Assembly: GCF_964204645.1 (NCBI RefSeq)
Contig: NC_134030.1
Coordinates: forward strand, 13,978,447 to 14,042,446
Source: Tubulanus polymorphus
Taxonomy: Eukaryota; Nemertea; Palaeonemertea; Tubulaniformes; Tubulanidae
Direction: 5' to 3'
Length of the DNA: 64,000 bases
This document shows, piece by piece, positions 1 through 10,150 of the stretch. The notes under the pieces were generated by a model. The model worked only from the letters and a program-made list of their open reading frames with translations, was not told the DNA's origin and did no database searches. The number at the start of each line of letters is the position of its first letter. Within the stretch, counting starts at the first letter, position 1. Position numbers and translations under genes: made by a program.

Positions 1-1
1 G

Positions 2-181
2 GAATTATTTATATTTGAGCCTCATAATATGTTAAATTCTGGTGTAACAAATTGTGGAAAAACTGGAGTTATAACATTTTCAAATATTGAAAGTAAAAAT
101 TGTTCTACAATAAACGAGCGAGGCGAAAGAATTGAAGGAATTAACTGTGAAGAAAAAACCGAGAACTCAAAAACAAATTGA
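2..181 (+). pseudogene. P-loop (Walker A) protein fragment, open at window edge
   Basis: An open frame of 59 codons runs in from the left window edge and stops at TGA 179-181. Residues 14-21 read GVTNCGKT, a good Walker A / P-loop (GxxxxGKT) preceded by a hydrophobic stretch, as expected for the first strand and nucleotide-binding loop of an ATPase. Downstream residues are low in hydrophobics and do not give a recognisable Walker B. The flanking DNA is very AT-rich, as in old virus-like or Polinton-like insertions, but the family cannot be assigned from this stub. It could be chance. The P-loop is seen; its role is inference. Confidence 0.3.
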
Positions 182-563
182 ATGGTCTGGGCAATTAGCA
201 ATTAAATCGATTATGGTATTGTTATTTCTACTCCTTCTGACAATAGAATATTTGATAAATATTTATATTTTACTAGTGGATTTGTAATTGTATTCATTTT
301 GATTGGATAAAGTTGGTATAAAAAATAAAATAAAATTTATGATATTAATAATTCTGAAACTACAACTGTTGAAATTCCAAAGTTCGCTATAAAAAAAGGA
401 TTGAAATTTTAGAAAAAAGCAAAAAAAAATTAATTCATTGATCAATATTTCTATTTTGTATCAATTAAATTTCTCACTACTTTTGTCTATCTATGAGGAG
501 CAATTAAATTGTCCAGATAAGTCATTTCGGGTTCTTAATATTTAATTAAGATATTCAATCTAT

Positions 564-695
564 TTAATCAACAACTTCTAAATCATGATGCCCGTCTTCA
601 TTTTTTCCATGGTAAATTATTTTAAATCCTTCTAAAATTTTTAATTCCTCTGTACTCAATGAAACCCATTTATCAGGTAAAAATACTTTAAATTC
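564..695 (-). pseudogene. Short AT-rich coding relic, C-terminal fragment
   Basis: On the minus strand 43 codons run from just after a TGA to a TAA at 564-566. The translation is lysine/glutamate-rich with a regular pattern (FKVFLPDKWVSLSTEEL is its start) and looks like a real C-terminal protein end rather than random AT-rich sequence. It has no start codon of its own and no long open frame upstream. I do not recognise the family. It lies about 400 bp from the P-loop fragment on the opposite strand, in equally AT-rich DNA, so both may come from one decayed insertion. Confidence 0.3.
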
Positions 696-1904
696 TCACG
701 TTGTACTAACATTACAGTAACTTAAATTGCCTGATACTTTCTCTCCATATTTAATTTATGTCTTTTCTAATTTCAATATTTATGTTCAATTTCTTTTGTA
801 ACATCGACTTACTTTTTTATTTCTAATTGTTTTTTGCTGGTTTTATTCTGTTATTTATTGTCGCTAAGAATACCTTTCTATCTCCCATTTATTAGAAAAA
901 AAAAATTACTTGTGGTGATGACTGGTGTGTCGTCCTCTCGTCCTCTGATCTGAACCCGTGATATTCCAATTACTCATGTTACCAAAAGGCGTCAATAGAT
1001 AACTTTTGAACTGATCAAATTTGTAAATCAAGTTCGCTGAGTTGCAGGTCTAGAATATTCGTTCGACTACATCCAGAAAATTCAGCTTCAGAGAAAAAAA
1101 GGGACAGAAAAGTATCAGGTGATTATCGATAGCCTACTACGAAACACACAGTTGACAAAACGTGTTAGGCCTGTGCCTGTTGGTGCGTACTGGGACAACA
1201 ATATACCGGTTGGTCAGTTGGTCATCCTTATTATTGAGACGACGCAATTTACCGAGATGAACCGAGATGACATGAAAAATAACATATTTATTTATTCCTT
1301 ATCGATTTTAACGCTTGAAATCATATATCAGCATTAAATACCTGCTGGAGTCATATTTTACAAAATTTGTCGGATATTTTTGTAGAAAGATCTCTTTTCA
1401 CTTTACCGAGATGAGGTCGTCAATCAATCTAATTCAATGAAATTTATTGCAGACCGAGATGACGTATTTGAAGTACGATAAGCCTACCATGCCTACGTAC
1501 TACAAACATAACTTTTTCCCTCTCGTCGGCCCTTCACTGATGTACTATAACTGGTACCATTATCACATGGATAGGATTTGGTCATGACTAGTCTAAAGTG
1601 TAATTCAGTTTATGCATTATTCACTCGATATTGTTATAACAATACGGTGAAGTATTCACTCGCAGAACGACTAATTGATTTGAACCCTGTGATTACATTT
1701 TGCTAAGGCCTTGTCTGACCTGCTGACATTTTTATTCAAGCCTAGATCCAAAACCTTCGTGTGGTCACGACTTGTATAGGCCTACCAGAAATCATGATGT
1801 AGGCCTGTAAATTTTGCTGTACGTAGGTTTGGTATACCGATTTCTCCTTGACTGATAAGTGTACTATGGTGACTGTAGGGCCATAGCGAAAATTTTCCTG
1901 TACG
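696..1904. other. No gene seen
   Basis: Unique-looking moderately AT-rich DNA. Only short open frames without splice context or family resemblance are present. No repeat longer than about 15 bp was noticed. Confidence 0.5.
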
Positions 1905-2100
1905 CAAATCGGGGCGCCAGAACGCCAGAAACGCCAAAACGAAAAAACGTCCAATTTTCTCTTTTCTCGCCCCCGCCAAAACAACGAAAAACATCGAAAT
2001 TTCTCTGAAAGTTCGTTTTGGCGCGCCAAATCGGAGAATATTTCTTTTTGGCGCCCCCGCCAATACGAACTTTCGTTTTGGCGCCCCCAGCTTAAGGGAA
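1905..2100. repeat. Degenerate GGCGC-rich short tandem array with E2F-like words
   Basis: About 200 bp, G+C-rich against AT-rich flanks, made of imperfect repeats of a TTCGTTTTGGCGCCCC-like word. It contains the perfect palindrome TTTGGCGCGCCAAA (2017-2030) and further TTTGGCGC words at 2047-2054 and 2077-2084, which match the E2F/DP consensus TTTSGCGC. Because of the repetition, several minus-strand frames stay open through it and encode a repeating GAPKR-like pattern; that is a by-product of the repeat. It lies about 200 bp upstream of the integrase-like gene, so a regulatory role is possible but unproven. Confidence 0.4.
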
Positions 2101-2305
2101 ATTGCATTTTGGCTAGTAAAAGGATTGGAACCGTGTCTACTCCAGATGCTGACATACAAATTATGTACATACGCATACGTACTCGTGCACGGAACGCTTG
2201 GTTGGACACCGTTTGGTCTTGTATCCTTTTACGTAGTAAAGACCAAGTTGCTCAACGGTCGATTCTGTTGTTGATCTTGTTGATGATCTTAACAGATTCC
2301 TCTAG

Positions 2306-4536
2306 TTGATGATATTGTTAGGGAGTTTTTTGCAGATGGGTACACTAATGCAGAAATGAGGATTACCATGTTACTTAACTTTGGAATAACTATTAGGTAC
2401 GTACGTATCTATGTAAATTCGAATTCTCCCATACATTACAATTTAGTTGATAATCGGTGAAATATTTTGTGATTCACATTTACTTATTGATCACTAAAAT
2501 TCCATGGCCTACATTAAAATGGTCTAAGAATAGATTTTAATTGTCTGCAGCTACGTATGGGCACTACCATTTTTATTTAATATTACTCCTTATAGTGATA
2601 TAATATATTAGTCCAGTCGACAAACCGTCTTGTTTATTTTCAACTTTCAGTGAACACCACCTCAAACGACAATTGAATAGGTTAGGTTTGAAGTGATGCT
2701 TATAACTGATAGAAATTGAAAATACGTCTTTTGGGTTTGAGATTATGTTCTCTGGTTGAGCTGGCTGACAGCAGATGTTGCGTGGGATATCGTGCTATAT
2801 GTCACAACGTCTCCGTCAACGCTACGTAATAAGAGCCCCTACGTAAGATGTATAATCGGGTGGCTCCCTACACGGTTAATTCCTGACATGATAAATGAAG
2901 GCGCTAAAAAAAATTAATTTCTCGAAAAATCTTTTTTGGCCAAATTGAAGAATTATCAGTTTTGTTACTCCTGACAAAAAGAACTTTCGAATCGGCCAGC
3001 ATACGTATAAATATGTATTTGATTGATGTAAGACCTTTAAGATGAGATCTGGATCACTTCACTCATTTGTTATATTATTGTTTACTTCTAGGTCTCTAGT
3101 TTCCAATATTCTTCAGAATTTAGACTTCGAAGGAGTACAGAATAGGACCCATGGAGTTTTAAGGCGACGACGTTACTTTAACAAGGGTCCCAATTATCGT
3201 GTCCATCTCGATGGTTTTGACAAGCTCAAGCCTTTTGGTTTCCCGATTCATGGGTGTATAGATGGGTAAACATAATATATAATTTATATATGCTTAAAGA
3301 TATTATTTCCACATATCAACAGCAGAATAGTAAATACGTAAACGATAGTAAATAATGAGATGTGTCGTTTACAATCTGGCTTTTTCCAGAACTGCTTTCT
3401 TGGATGCTTAGAATTTGGTTTGTCGAATATGTACATAAACACAGTCTATATTTAAAAGATTTTCCCGACGAATCCTTTGGTTAAGAGTTGGAAATACTAA
3501 TAATGACCCAGAGGTGGTTGCGTGGTACTTTTTAGATTTCGTTCAGGACATTGAAGGTAGATAGAATAGTCATACATAGATACACAATATGCCGAAATTA
3601 TATGTGCCTGGGATAAATTATCTGTTATCAATCGTCGGTTAAGATGATACTCTAACAGTCATCTTTATACCTTCATTCAGCAGTTCCTCGTTGCATCCGT
3701 ATGGACGCTGGAAGCGAAAATGGCAGAATTGCTGCGATTCAGAAGGCCTTTAGAGCAGAATATGACGACGAAACGCGCGTTCTTGTGGGTAGATCTACGA
3801 GGAGTCATTAATATAGGTAGATTTGGACAATCTCCATTTCTGGGCTAGTACCAACTTGAGATATTTTAAAACTCACCAATTGTTTTATTTTTCTTTGTTT
3901 TAAGAGCATTGAACGATGGTGGCGAAGTCTTCGAAATGAAGTTGTCCAGTTTTGGATAACATATTTAAAGATATGGAGGAAAATGGAAGTCTATGTACCG
4001 TGGACGTTGTGCACATGTAGGTTTAATACCGGCCTTTAAAGCGTTTGGCGATCCACGCAGTAATTCCCCTTTCTCCAATATTTTTCAGCCAAACCTTAAG
4101 ATACTGTTTTTTTTGATTTGATAAATGCCGATCTTCAGGATTTCGTGCAGGAGTGGAATACACATGTCATCAGGCCTCAACGAAATGTGGATGTTCCACC
4201 CGGAAAACCTGATCTATTATACTTCTCGCCGGATTATTACGGTACGAAATACGCCGTATAAAAATGAGCATAGGTTTCTAAGTTTCCGATGTTTTTATCA
4301 CTACTTGATAATACGAAATAATATTTTCAGGCACGATAGACTAAAAATTTCCAGTGGACTGTGGACTACTTCAGCAAATTCGAGAGGAATTTTGTTGTAA
4401 GCTGAATGAATTGAGAGGCTGTGATCCGGACTTTTCAGCAATGTTTGATCTTTTAACGTGGCAGGGACAACAATCAGGACCGACATCAACCCCAGAAGCC
4501 GCTTCTTTGCTTGACTGGCTATTAACTCAATTCTGA
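2306..4536 (+). pseudogene. Integrase-core (rve-like DDE) family gene, nine exons, frame-broken
   Basis: Exons, placed by GT..AG signals and frame: 2306-2396, 2651-2692, about 2740-2842, 3092-3265, 3459-3556, 3681-about 3810, 3905-4016, 4089-4241 and 4355-4536 (TGA). The product resembles the stand-alone integrase-core proteins common in fish and aquatic invertebrates: an HTH-like start, then GPNYRVHLDGFDKLKPFGF in exon 4 with IHGCIDG, NTNNDPEVVAWYFLD in exon 5, MDAGSENG in exon 6, IERWWRSLRNE in exon 7, and QEWNTHVIRP with a PDLLYFSPDYYG end in exon 8. These carry the DDE-type D, D, E positions (D of HLDG, D of MDAG, E of IERWW). The frame is broken by a 2-nt AT duplication near 2797, a missing base near 3962, an extra T in a T8 run at 4107-4114 and an unclear exon 6/7 junction. 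The first exon upstream of 2306 was not found. It is either a decayed gene or a gene with assembly indels. Confidence 0.72.
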
Positions 4537-4973
4537 GAGCATACACGTTAGACTCATTTTTATACGTATCTGTCCTGCAGGGTGTATGTGTTGTCTGTTC
4601 TAGTGTATTTCGAAGATTCAAATATATCTATGATATGATGTAATTGTAAATTTTCATGATTATATGATTGTAATTTTTCATGGATTTCATGCGACTGTTT
4701 GGGCTTAGTAATACATCATACTAACACTACCCATGTTTTAATTCGATATCCGGCCCCATCTCAAGTAGGTGTCTCAGAAATAGAATGCATGTACCATCAA
4801 TGTATATGGAGAATTATCTGCGAAAGCGTAGTCCAGTATCCGCTATTCTTAAGATACTTCAGAATAAAATTGCGTATGGTTCATAAAGATGTATTTTTGA
4901 TTAAATTCATTATGAGAAAGTTCTATGAAGCGGTTGTTAAAGAAGTTGTCTAATGGAAAAGTCACATATCTCT
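4537..4973. other. Downstream region of the integrase-like gene, no further gene
   Basis: AT-rich sequence after the TGA at 4534-4536. An AT-rich stretch near 4620-4680 could hold the 3' end of the transcript, but no clear AATAAA was found close to the stop. Short open frames here have no support. Confidence 0.4.
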
Positions 4974-5260
4974 CATCCTCGCATACCTGGGGTCCGGTAT
5001 CGCTCCACAAACTCGTTTCTACCAGCCCCCTGGCCTCATGACGCGTGATTTCATTACTGGCTGAAATACCTCCTTGTACGCTGATTAGTCCATTTAACGG
5101 GAATACACCAGAAGTCTATAATGTCGTTTGCTTCAAGCGCTGTGATTGGAACAGCGGATTCTGGTCGGCTAGTAACGACTCCAACGACTCGTGAGGTCAA
5201 GGGGTTCGGGGAACACGGCTTTAGCTTAGTGAATTCGATTCCCACGACAGGTGAAGATGC
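4974..5260 (+). repeat. Dispersed repeat family R1, copy 1 (internally deleted)
   Basis: This segment matches 60499-60814 over nearly its whole length, starting at CATCCTCGC and ending at GACAGGTGAAGATGC, with roughly 80-85% identity by eye. Copy 1 lacks about 55 bp present in copy 2 (the part containing TGACGTCATATATCAACACG). Towards its 3' end copy 1 has GGCTTTAGCTTAGTGAATTCGATTCCC-like sequence: an A-box-like TAGCTTAGTG followed by a weak B-box-like GAATTCGATTCC. In copy 2 the B box is better (GGTTCGAATCCC). This hints at a tRNA-related SINE, but neither an A/B pair at proper spacing nor a poly(A) tail is convincing. Confidence 0.7.
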
Positions 5261-5264
5261 ATAC

Positions 5265-5825
5265 ATTGGAACCTCGTTACAACGAACTTCTGGGGACCAG
5301 AAAAGTTTGTTCGTTTTAACCGATATTTCGTCATATCCTGTGTGAAATCAATCGAATTGTCTGATGTGGGACACAATTTTGTATATGTTATATCCGAAGA
5401 ATCGTTGTATCCCAGTTAGTTATAACGAGGTTCCACATGTATCTCTATATGAAAAAGCAATTTTGACAGTTTATAATTCAATCGTGTTCGAATACGTGCC
5501 AATGACACTTTCGGACTACGTAATCATTTGCAGCTCATTGAAAGTGAGACACCATGAAAGAACGAAAACGCAACGAAGTGAAGATATTTGAATATTTCAA
5601 TCGAAATATCAAAGTTTCTCTTAAAAGCCTTAAAACATTATCCACGACTTAATACAATATATCAATATATACTTAAAGATGATTGTCTTACAATTTCGAG
5701 ACAAAACATAACTTGACAGTAGAAAAGTGGCGGCCCCAAATCCCCCTGTTTTCAATACAAACAAAAAACGTATTTGGTCATGATTGATGCCCTGATTTGA
5801 AACGACATATATAAGGAGCAAGTTT
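5265..5825. other. No gene seen
   Basis: Unique-looking sequence with only short unsupported open frames and no obvious repeat. Confidence 0.4.
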
Positions 5826-5921
5826 AACAGCTCTCGGTAAGGTTTGACTCGAGAGTTAAGTCGGTTTATTTTCAATATTTCCAATGTTTTAACTCGAGAG
5901 TCAAACTTAACCGAGAACTGT
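5826..5921. repeat. Inverted repeat, ~34-bp arms, ~29-bp loop
   Basis: The left arm 5826-5859 (…GTTTGACTCGAGAGTTAA) is the reverse complement of the right arm 5889-5921 (TTAACTCGAGAGTCAAAC…) with about three mismatches. The central CTCGAG is present in each arm. Transcribed, it would form a long, stable hairpin; as DNA it could be a very short foldback/MITE or a microRNA-like precursor. No target-site duplication was recognised at its edges. Confidence 0.8.
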
Positions 5922-6401
5922 AGAACCTGGTCTAAATGCACTGCATAAATAATTACTTCTATAGTTAATAAGATCGTCACTAAGTAATTCTATGAAAAAA
6001 GAAACGACATCAGGGCTGGCAATATTAGAAATAAACACAGCACTTTTGGCCTGAACAAAAGAACTTAAACACGTTTTGATAAAACTTTGAACATATGGAA
6101 CTTACGTGGATTACGTCATTTCGTTTCTAGAATAATGTTATGCGACGTCCATAACCAAAACATTGCTCTGCAGAATATTATCGAATTCCTGTTTCAGTTC
6201 GACGTTTTCGTCATATGTTTCTGGTAACTCCAATATCTGGGCACATGTTCGAGCAACTGGAGCTCGTTGGAGACCTTCTACCTTAGTATAATAACGCTTT
6301 AGATTTATAACATAACGCTTTAGGACTTAGACGGGGAATCTAGTCAGACGGTAGTCGCACAGCCTGGGATCCTGGTTTCGTCCTCCTTTTACCTGCAACG
6401 T
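5922..6401. other. No gene seen
   Basis: Anonymous sequence; no supported coding frame or RNA gene. Confidence 0.4.
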
Positions 6402-6480
6402 CCTGTAATGTCCAAGAAGACCAAAAACACGACGATATATAATAGTCGTTCTTTATTATTGAGAGTCCAAAACCAGAATG
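6402..6480 (-). repeat. LTR end fragment, direct repeat of 6639-6719
   Basis: About 79 bp (CCTGTAATGTCCAAGAAGAC… to …CCAAAACCAGAATGA) are repeated almost perfectly at 6639-6719, with one C/T difference. At 6641 the same sequence forms the terminal part of an apparent LTR, so this is most likely a second, truncated copy of that LTR end, 239 bp away. Confidence 0.7.
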
Positions 6481-6640
6481 AATATTATAGTCTTATTATG
6501 TCGATTACAAATATTATTTATAAGATAATGGCCCACATGATATAGGTTTCAAAACAAAAACTAATCTGCCTAAAAGATATACACTGTACTACTAGTTTAG
6601 TACAAATATTGCTTAACTCAAGTTATACGGTTTGCTTACC

Positions 6641-7138
6641 TGTAATGTCCAAGAAGACCAAAAACACGATGATATATAATAGTCGTTCTTTATTATTGAG
6701 AGTCCAAAACCAGAATGATCCAAAACGGTCTATGCTGGACCTTCTCGGTTTTGGCTCCGCCTTCTTGGACCAGGCAAACGATTGGTGGGTAGAAACCAAG
6801 CTACAGTGGTGTTTACATAGGTGAAAGTTTGCCTAATAGTTTGGTCCACTAATGGACTGATTTTTGTTTGAAGTAGTTTCCTTTAACTCTAATAAAAACA
6901 CACTCGAGTCAGATGTCACTTTCTATCGGAGTTGTATTGTAAACAAAGACGAGTCAGCTCTGCTTGAGTATGACTGTTTTGATTTACTAAATAGTTGATA
7001 TTCAAAAAGTCAGATAATATGAAATTGAATATGATGTATGAAATGGTTATTTCATACTGATAAAAGTGATGCCCAATATGTGATATAAATCTTCAATAAA
7101 ACAGGAGAAATCGTAAATAATAATTTAGTGTTGTTACA
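6641..7138 (-). repeat. Solo-type LTR of a Gypsy-like element
   Basis: The 498-bp segment starts TGTAATGTCC and ends GTTGTTACA on the plus strand, giving TG..CA ends and an inverted terminal word (TGTAA/TTACA). Directly beyond the right end lies TCCTCCCCCACT, which on the minus strand reads AGTGGGGGAGGA immediately before TGTAACA: a polypurine tract next to the start of a 3' LTR. The LTR is therefore read on the minus strand. Only about 100 bp of the internal region seems to remain (to about 7200, with the word GGGGACGAAAGCCTGCTGAA), and no coding part was seen. Confidence 0.6.
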
Positions 7139-7150
7139 TCCTCCCCCACT
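7139..7150 (-). promoter_or_regulatory. Polypurine tract beside the 6641-7138 LTR
   Basis: Minus-strand AGTGGGGGAGGA abuts the TGTAACA start of the LTR. In LTR retrotransposons this tract primes plus-strand DNA synthesis. Its position fixes the LTR boundary and orientation. Confidence 0.6.
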
Positions 7151-7616
7151 ACGTTCAGCAGGCTTTCGTCCCCGAAAGCAAAAAGAGAATCCAAACCATC
7201 TAAAAGAGCACCAAGAATTATATCACATAAAGGAATACGCTTACAAAGTCAAAAAGTACATCAGATAAAAAAATAAACAAATACGTTAAATGTAAAGCTA
7301 TGTAGATACCTCATGCTCAGGAAAATACAAGTATTCGAGAAAAATATACATGTATGTTATAAGTAAAGGGCAAAATCATGATATACCTAAATGATAATAA
7401 CTCGATACAATGCAATACACTAAAATTATAATACTTAGGTATTGTGAACATCTACTTAGGTCAATGCAATAGATAATACATGATAAGACAAGATGAACGG
7501 AAAATAAGTAGATATCTGATATGATAAGCATATTATGATATAATATTAATAATTAATAATATGATTGAATGAATAATAAGGCTCTAGATTGCTACACATC
7601 CCAATCCCAATAATGA
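7151..7616. other. Remnant of LTR element interior, then anonymous AT-rich DNA
   Basis: The first ~50 bp resemble the 3' end of a Gypsy interior (minus strand). The rest is AT-rich, with no gene. Confidence 0.35.
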
Positions 7617-7658
7617 TATATATACACCGGTCATGCATATATATATATACACCGGTCA

Positions 7659-7697
<39 letters not shown>
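7617..7697. repeat. (TA)n microsatellite with duplicated CACCGGTCATGCA unit
   Basis: TATATATACACCGGTCATGCA occurs twice in tandem and is followed by an uninterrupted (TA)n run at 7661-7697. Confidence 0.9.
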
Positions 7698-7701
<4 letters not shown>

Positions 7702-10150
7702 ACATTACCCGAGATACGCGCCTGCATCTTAAAACCGACATAGGGGGTTTTGATTTGAGGCCCAGTTATGCGTCGTATACATATATATACATATATGACG
7801 CATTCTCGAATATGACCCATTTCAAAATGGCGCAAGGATATCACCATCACTGACGCGGAGGGCTATACTTGAAGATCGCATCAGTATTCATTTCCGACAA
7901 GATTTAACAGAAATTAGCCAAAATTCAGTACAATGATAATAATAAATTATTTTTTCATTTTACTACATTACAAAATTATTTTCACAATCAAAATATGTTT
8001 TATTTATCGGTTTTATGTGTTTTTAAAGAAGACTTCGAGATTTTCGTGGTGGTTTAAATTGAGGGCCCGACTGTCTCTGTGATCAGTGAAGCAAGGGCTT
8101 TATGCTTGACATTCACGGTCTTGTTAGTTAACCGAAGTAATAGTAGACATTTCCGATTGAATCACACGTAGACGTAGCGCATTCGTCTAGATAATATTGG
8201 CTTGTGCGATAAGTGATGTTGTAACATATTCAACGAAAACATTCTACATGATCTACTCAAAAGAAGACTTCAATCCATTCGGAATACGCAGATGTACCAG
8301 CATACACGTGAAAACGAATACGAAAGAAAGTATGATAATTATTTCTGCACTTCGATTTCATAGACATGGACATCTTTTATGTACTTGCATTTCCGATTTC
8401 AAAATTCAAATCCCTTGTTTATCTTCGTGTAGTGGATATCAAAAGGGATGCAGCCAATACATGAACCACCTGTTCTATTTCATATTTTCAGCTTCATGAT
8501 ATTTTGATCTTAAAATTGGGATTCATCCTGTTATTCATTTGATTGGTAGATATCATTTGATTTGTTGGATTTGGTGTCCCTTACAAACCTACCAAGGTTT
8601 GATTTTGATATCGGTTGTTGTGTGATTGTGTCGGGCAATTTTGAGATTGAAAGTTGATTAACTATATATTTATCTCACGCCTATACGGCCTACCAAGGTT
8701 GAACTCAAGCGTTAGTCGAAAACTCACGCCCCCATGTACTTTACGGTAAATGATCGCAAAAAAGTTCCGTCATGTTTGGAAACAGGTATCATTTCTAGCC
8801 TAAAATAAGACATGAATCATAAAATGTGGCCAACATGTGGTGTACTGCAGAATAGCATGATTATTGCTTCTTTTGCTCTACATATTCCTTATAACAAATG
8901 TTCTTCTAGTAAAACAATACAACTAAAACAGGTATGCAGATCTTCCTGCTCAATTATAATTGTTCACAGACCTAAGTTTGTCCATTTGAAAAAAAAAAAA
9001 TAGAATATTTATGCTTAAATTGAATATCTTCAAAAGCGAAAATCCATTGATGATTATAGGACTCCTGAACTGACCCACAGTCAAGTATATATGTATATAT
9101 ATATTTAAATATATATATGAGCTCGAATAATGTACAGAAATCATGTCAGTTCACTCAAGGTGAATACCGGTATACACAATGATTCCTAGAACATAATTAT
9201 CCATTTGAGTGCAACACTTTTTCACAAGAATTTCTCCAAAAATTAAAGAAAATCCATTTGGGTAAAAAAACCAATGGCTCCTAGTATATAATGACGCACG
9301 GAAACATATCTGTTCATGCTCAAAAATGTATAAATAGGTAGATCTATCCTCAGAACCGGAATCTCTCGTCGAAGTTAACTGAAAAACAAGTTTGAGACCT
9401 AACTGTTCGCCAATATACAACTTCTAATTATAATAATTAATGGGTCCTTAGGTAGAGTAAGTATAACTCGATCAGCGATAGATTCATAAAGGAATTTCTT
9501 TACGGTAGGAAATGAAAATGTTTTATGAGAGCCAGCGTCGTTTATCTATCACGTGATCTAACACGTGTCTTATCACTTGTTGAACTCCGCCCACTGAGTA
9601 ACCTCGTGGCGATTAAGTCCGTCTGAGTTTCCTAGACGCATACGTTTTATTTCAATCGTGGCAGTTAGAATTGTGGTCCTCGATCATTCGTTTATACACA
9701 GGCTAATAGTACTAATCCTTTCCTAATTAAGGATTCGAATCCAATCGCGTTGACATACAGTTCTTGGTTTTCGTGGCGCAACTATTTTGCCCGGTCGATC
9801 ATCCATTCAAGAGATGTCTGCCATCTGACATCGATTATGATGTGGCTTTTATTCATATTGGCTGTAACGGCAAACCTAGTTCGGTGTTTTATTCTCACGG
9901 AGCAAGGGGTATCATAAATGTATGTTTGTTTTAAGTTTGTGAAAGGCCGATTTACATATAAATTTCATTCTAAAAAAAGTACAATTGGATAATAATAATC
10001 GGCCATAATCCATCACAATAACGACGGATCGTTCTGAGCAGGTATATTAGGTATTTGATCAACCTGAACTAAAGTCTGATTTCCAGCAGATGCAATTTAC
10101 CGACAAAATCGGCAATCCCCAAGGATGGTGTTAAATCGATGTATGACTGT
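7698..10150. other. No supported gene over 2.4 kb
   Basis: Anonymous DNA. Noted small items: CCTACCAAGGTTGA words twice near 8590 and 8690, a TATATATGTATATATATATT run near 9085-9117, and CACGTG-type E-box words with a CCGCCC box near 9545-9590. None defines a gene. Open frames of 60-100 codons here have no splice context or family resemblance. Confidence 0.45.

Noticed and set aside
1742-2209. 155-codon minus-strand frame with repeating GAPKR-like pattern
   Set aside because: The pattern comes from the GGCGC short tandem array being open in more than one frame; no splice context or family match.
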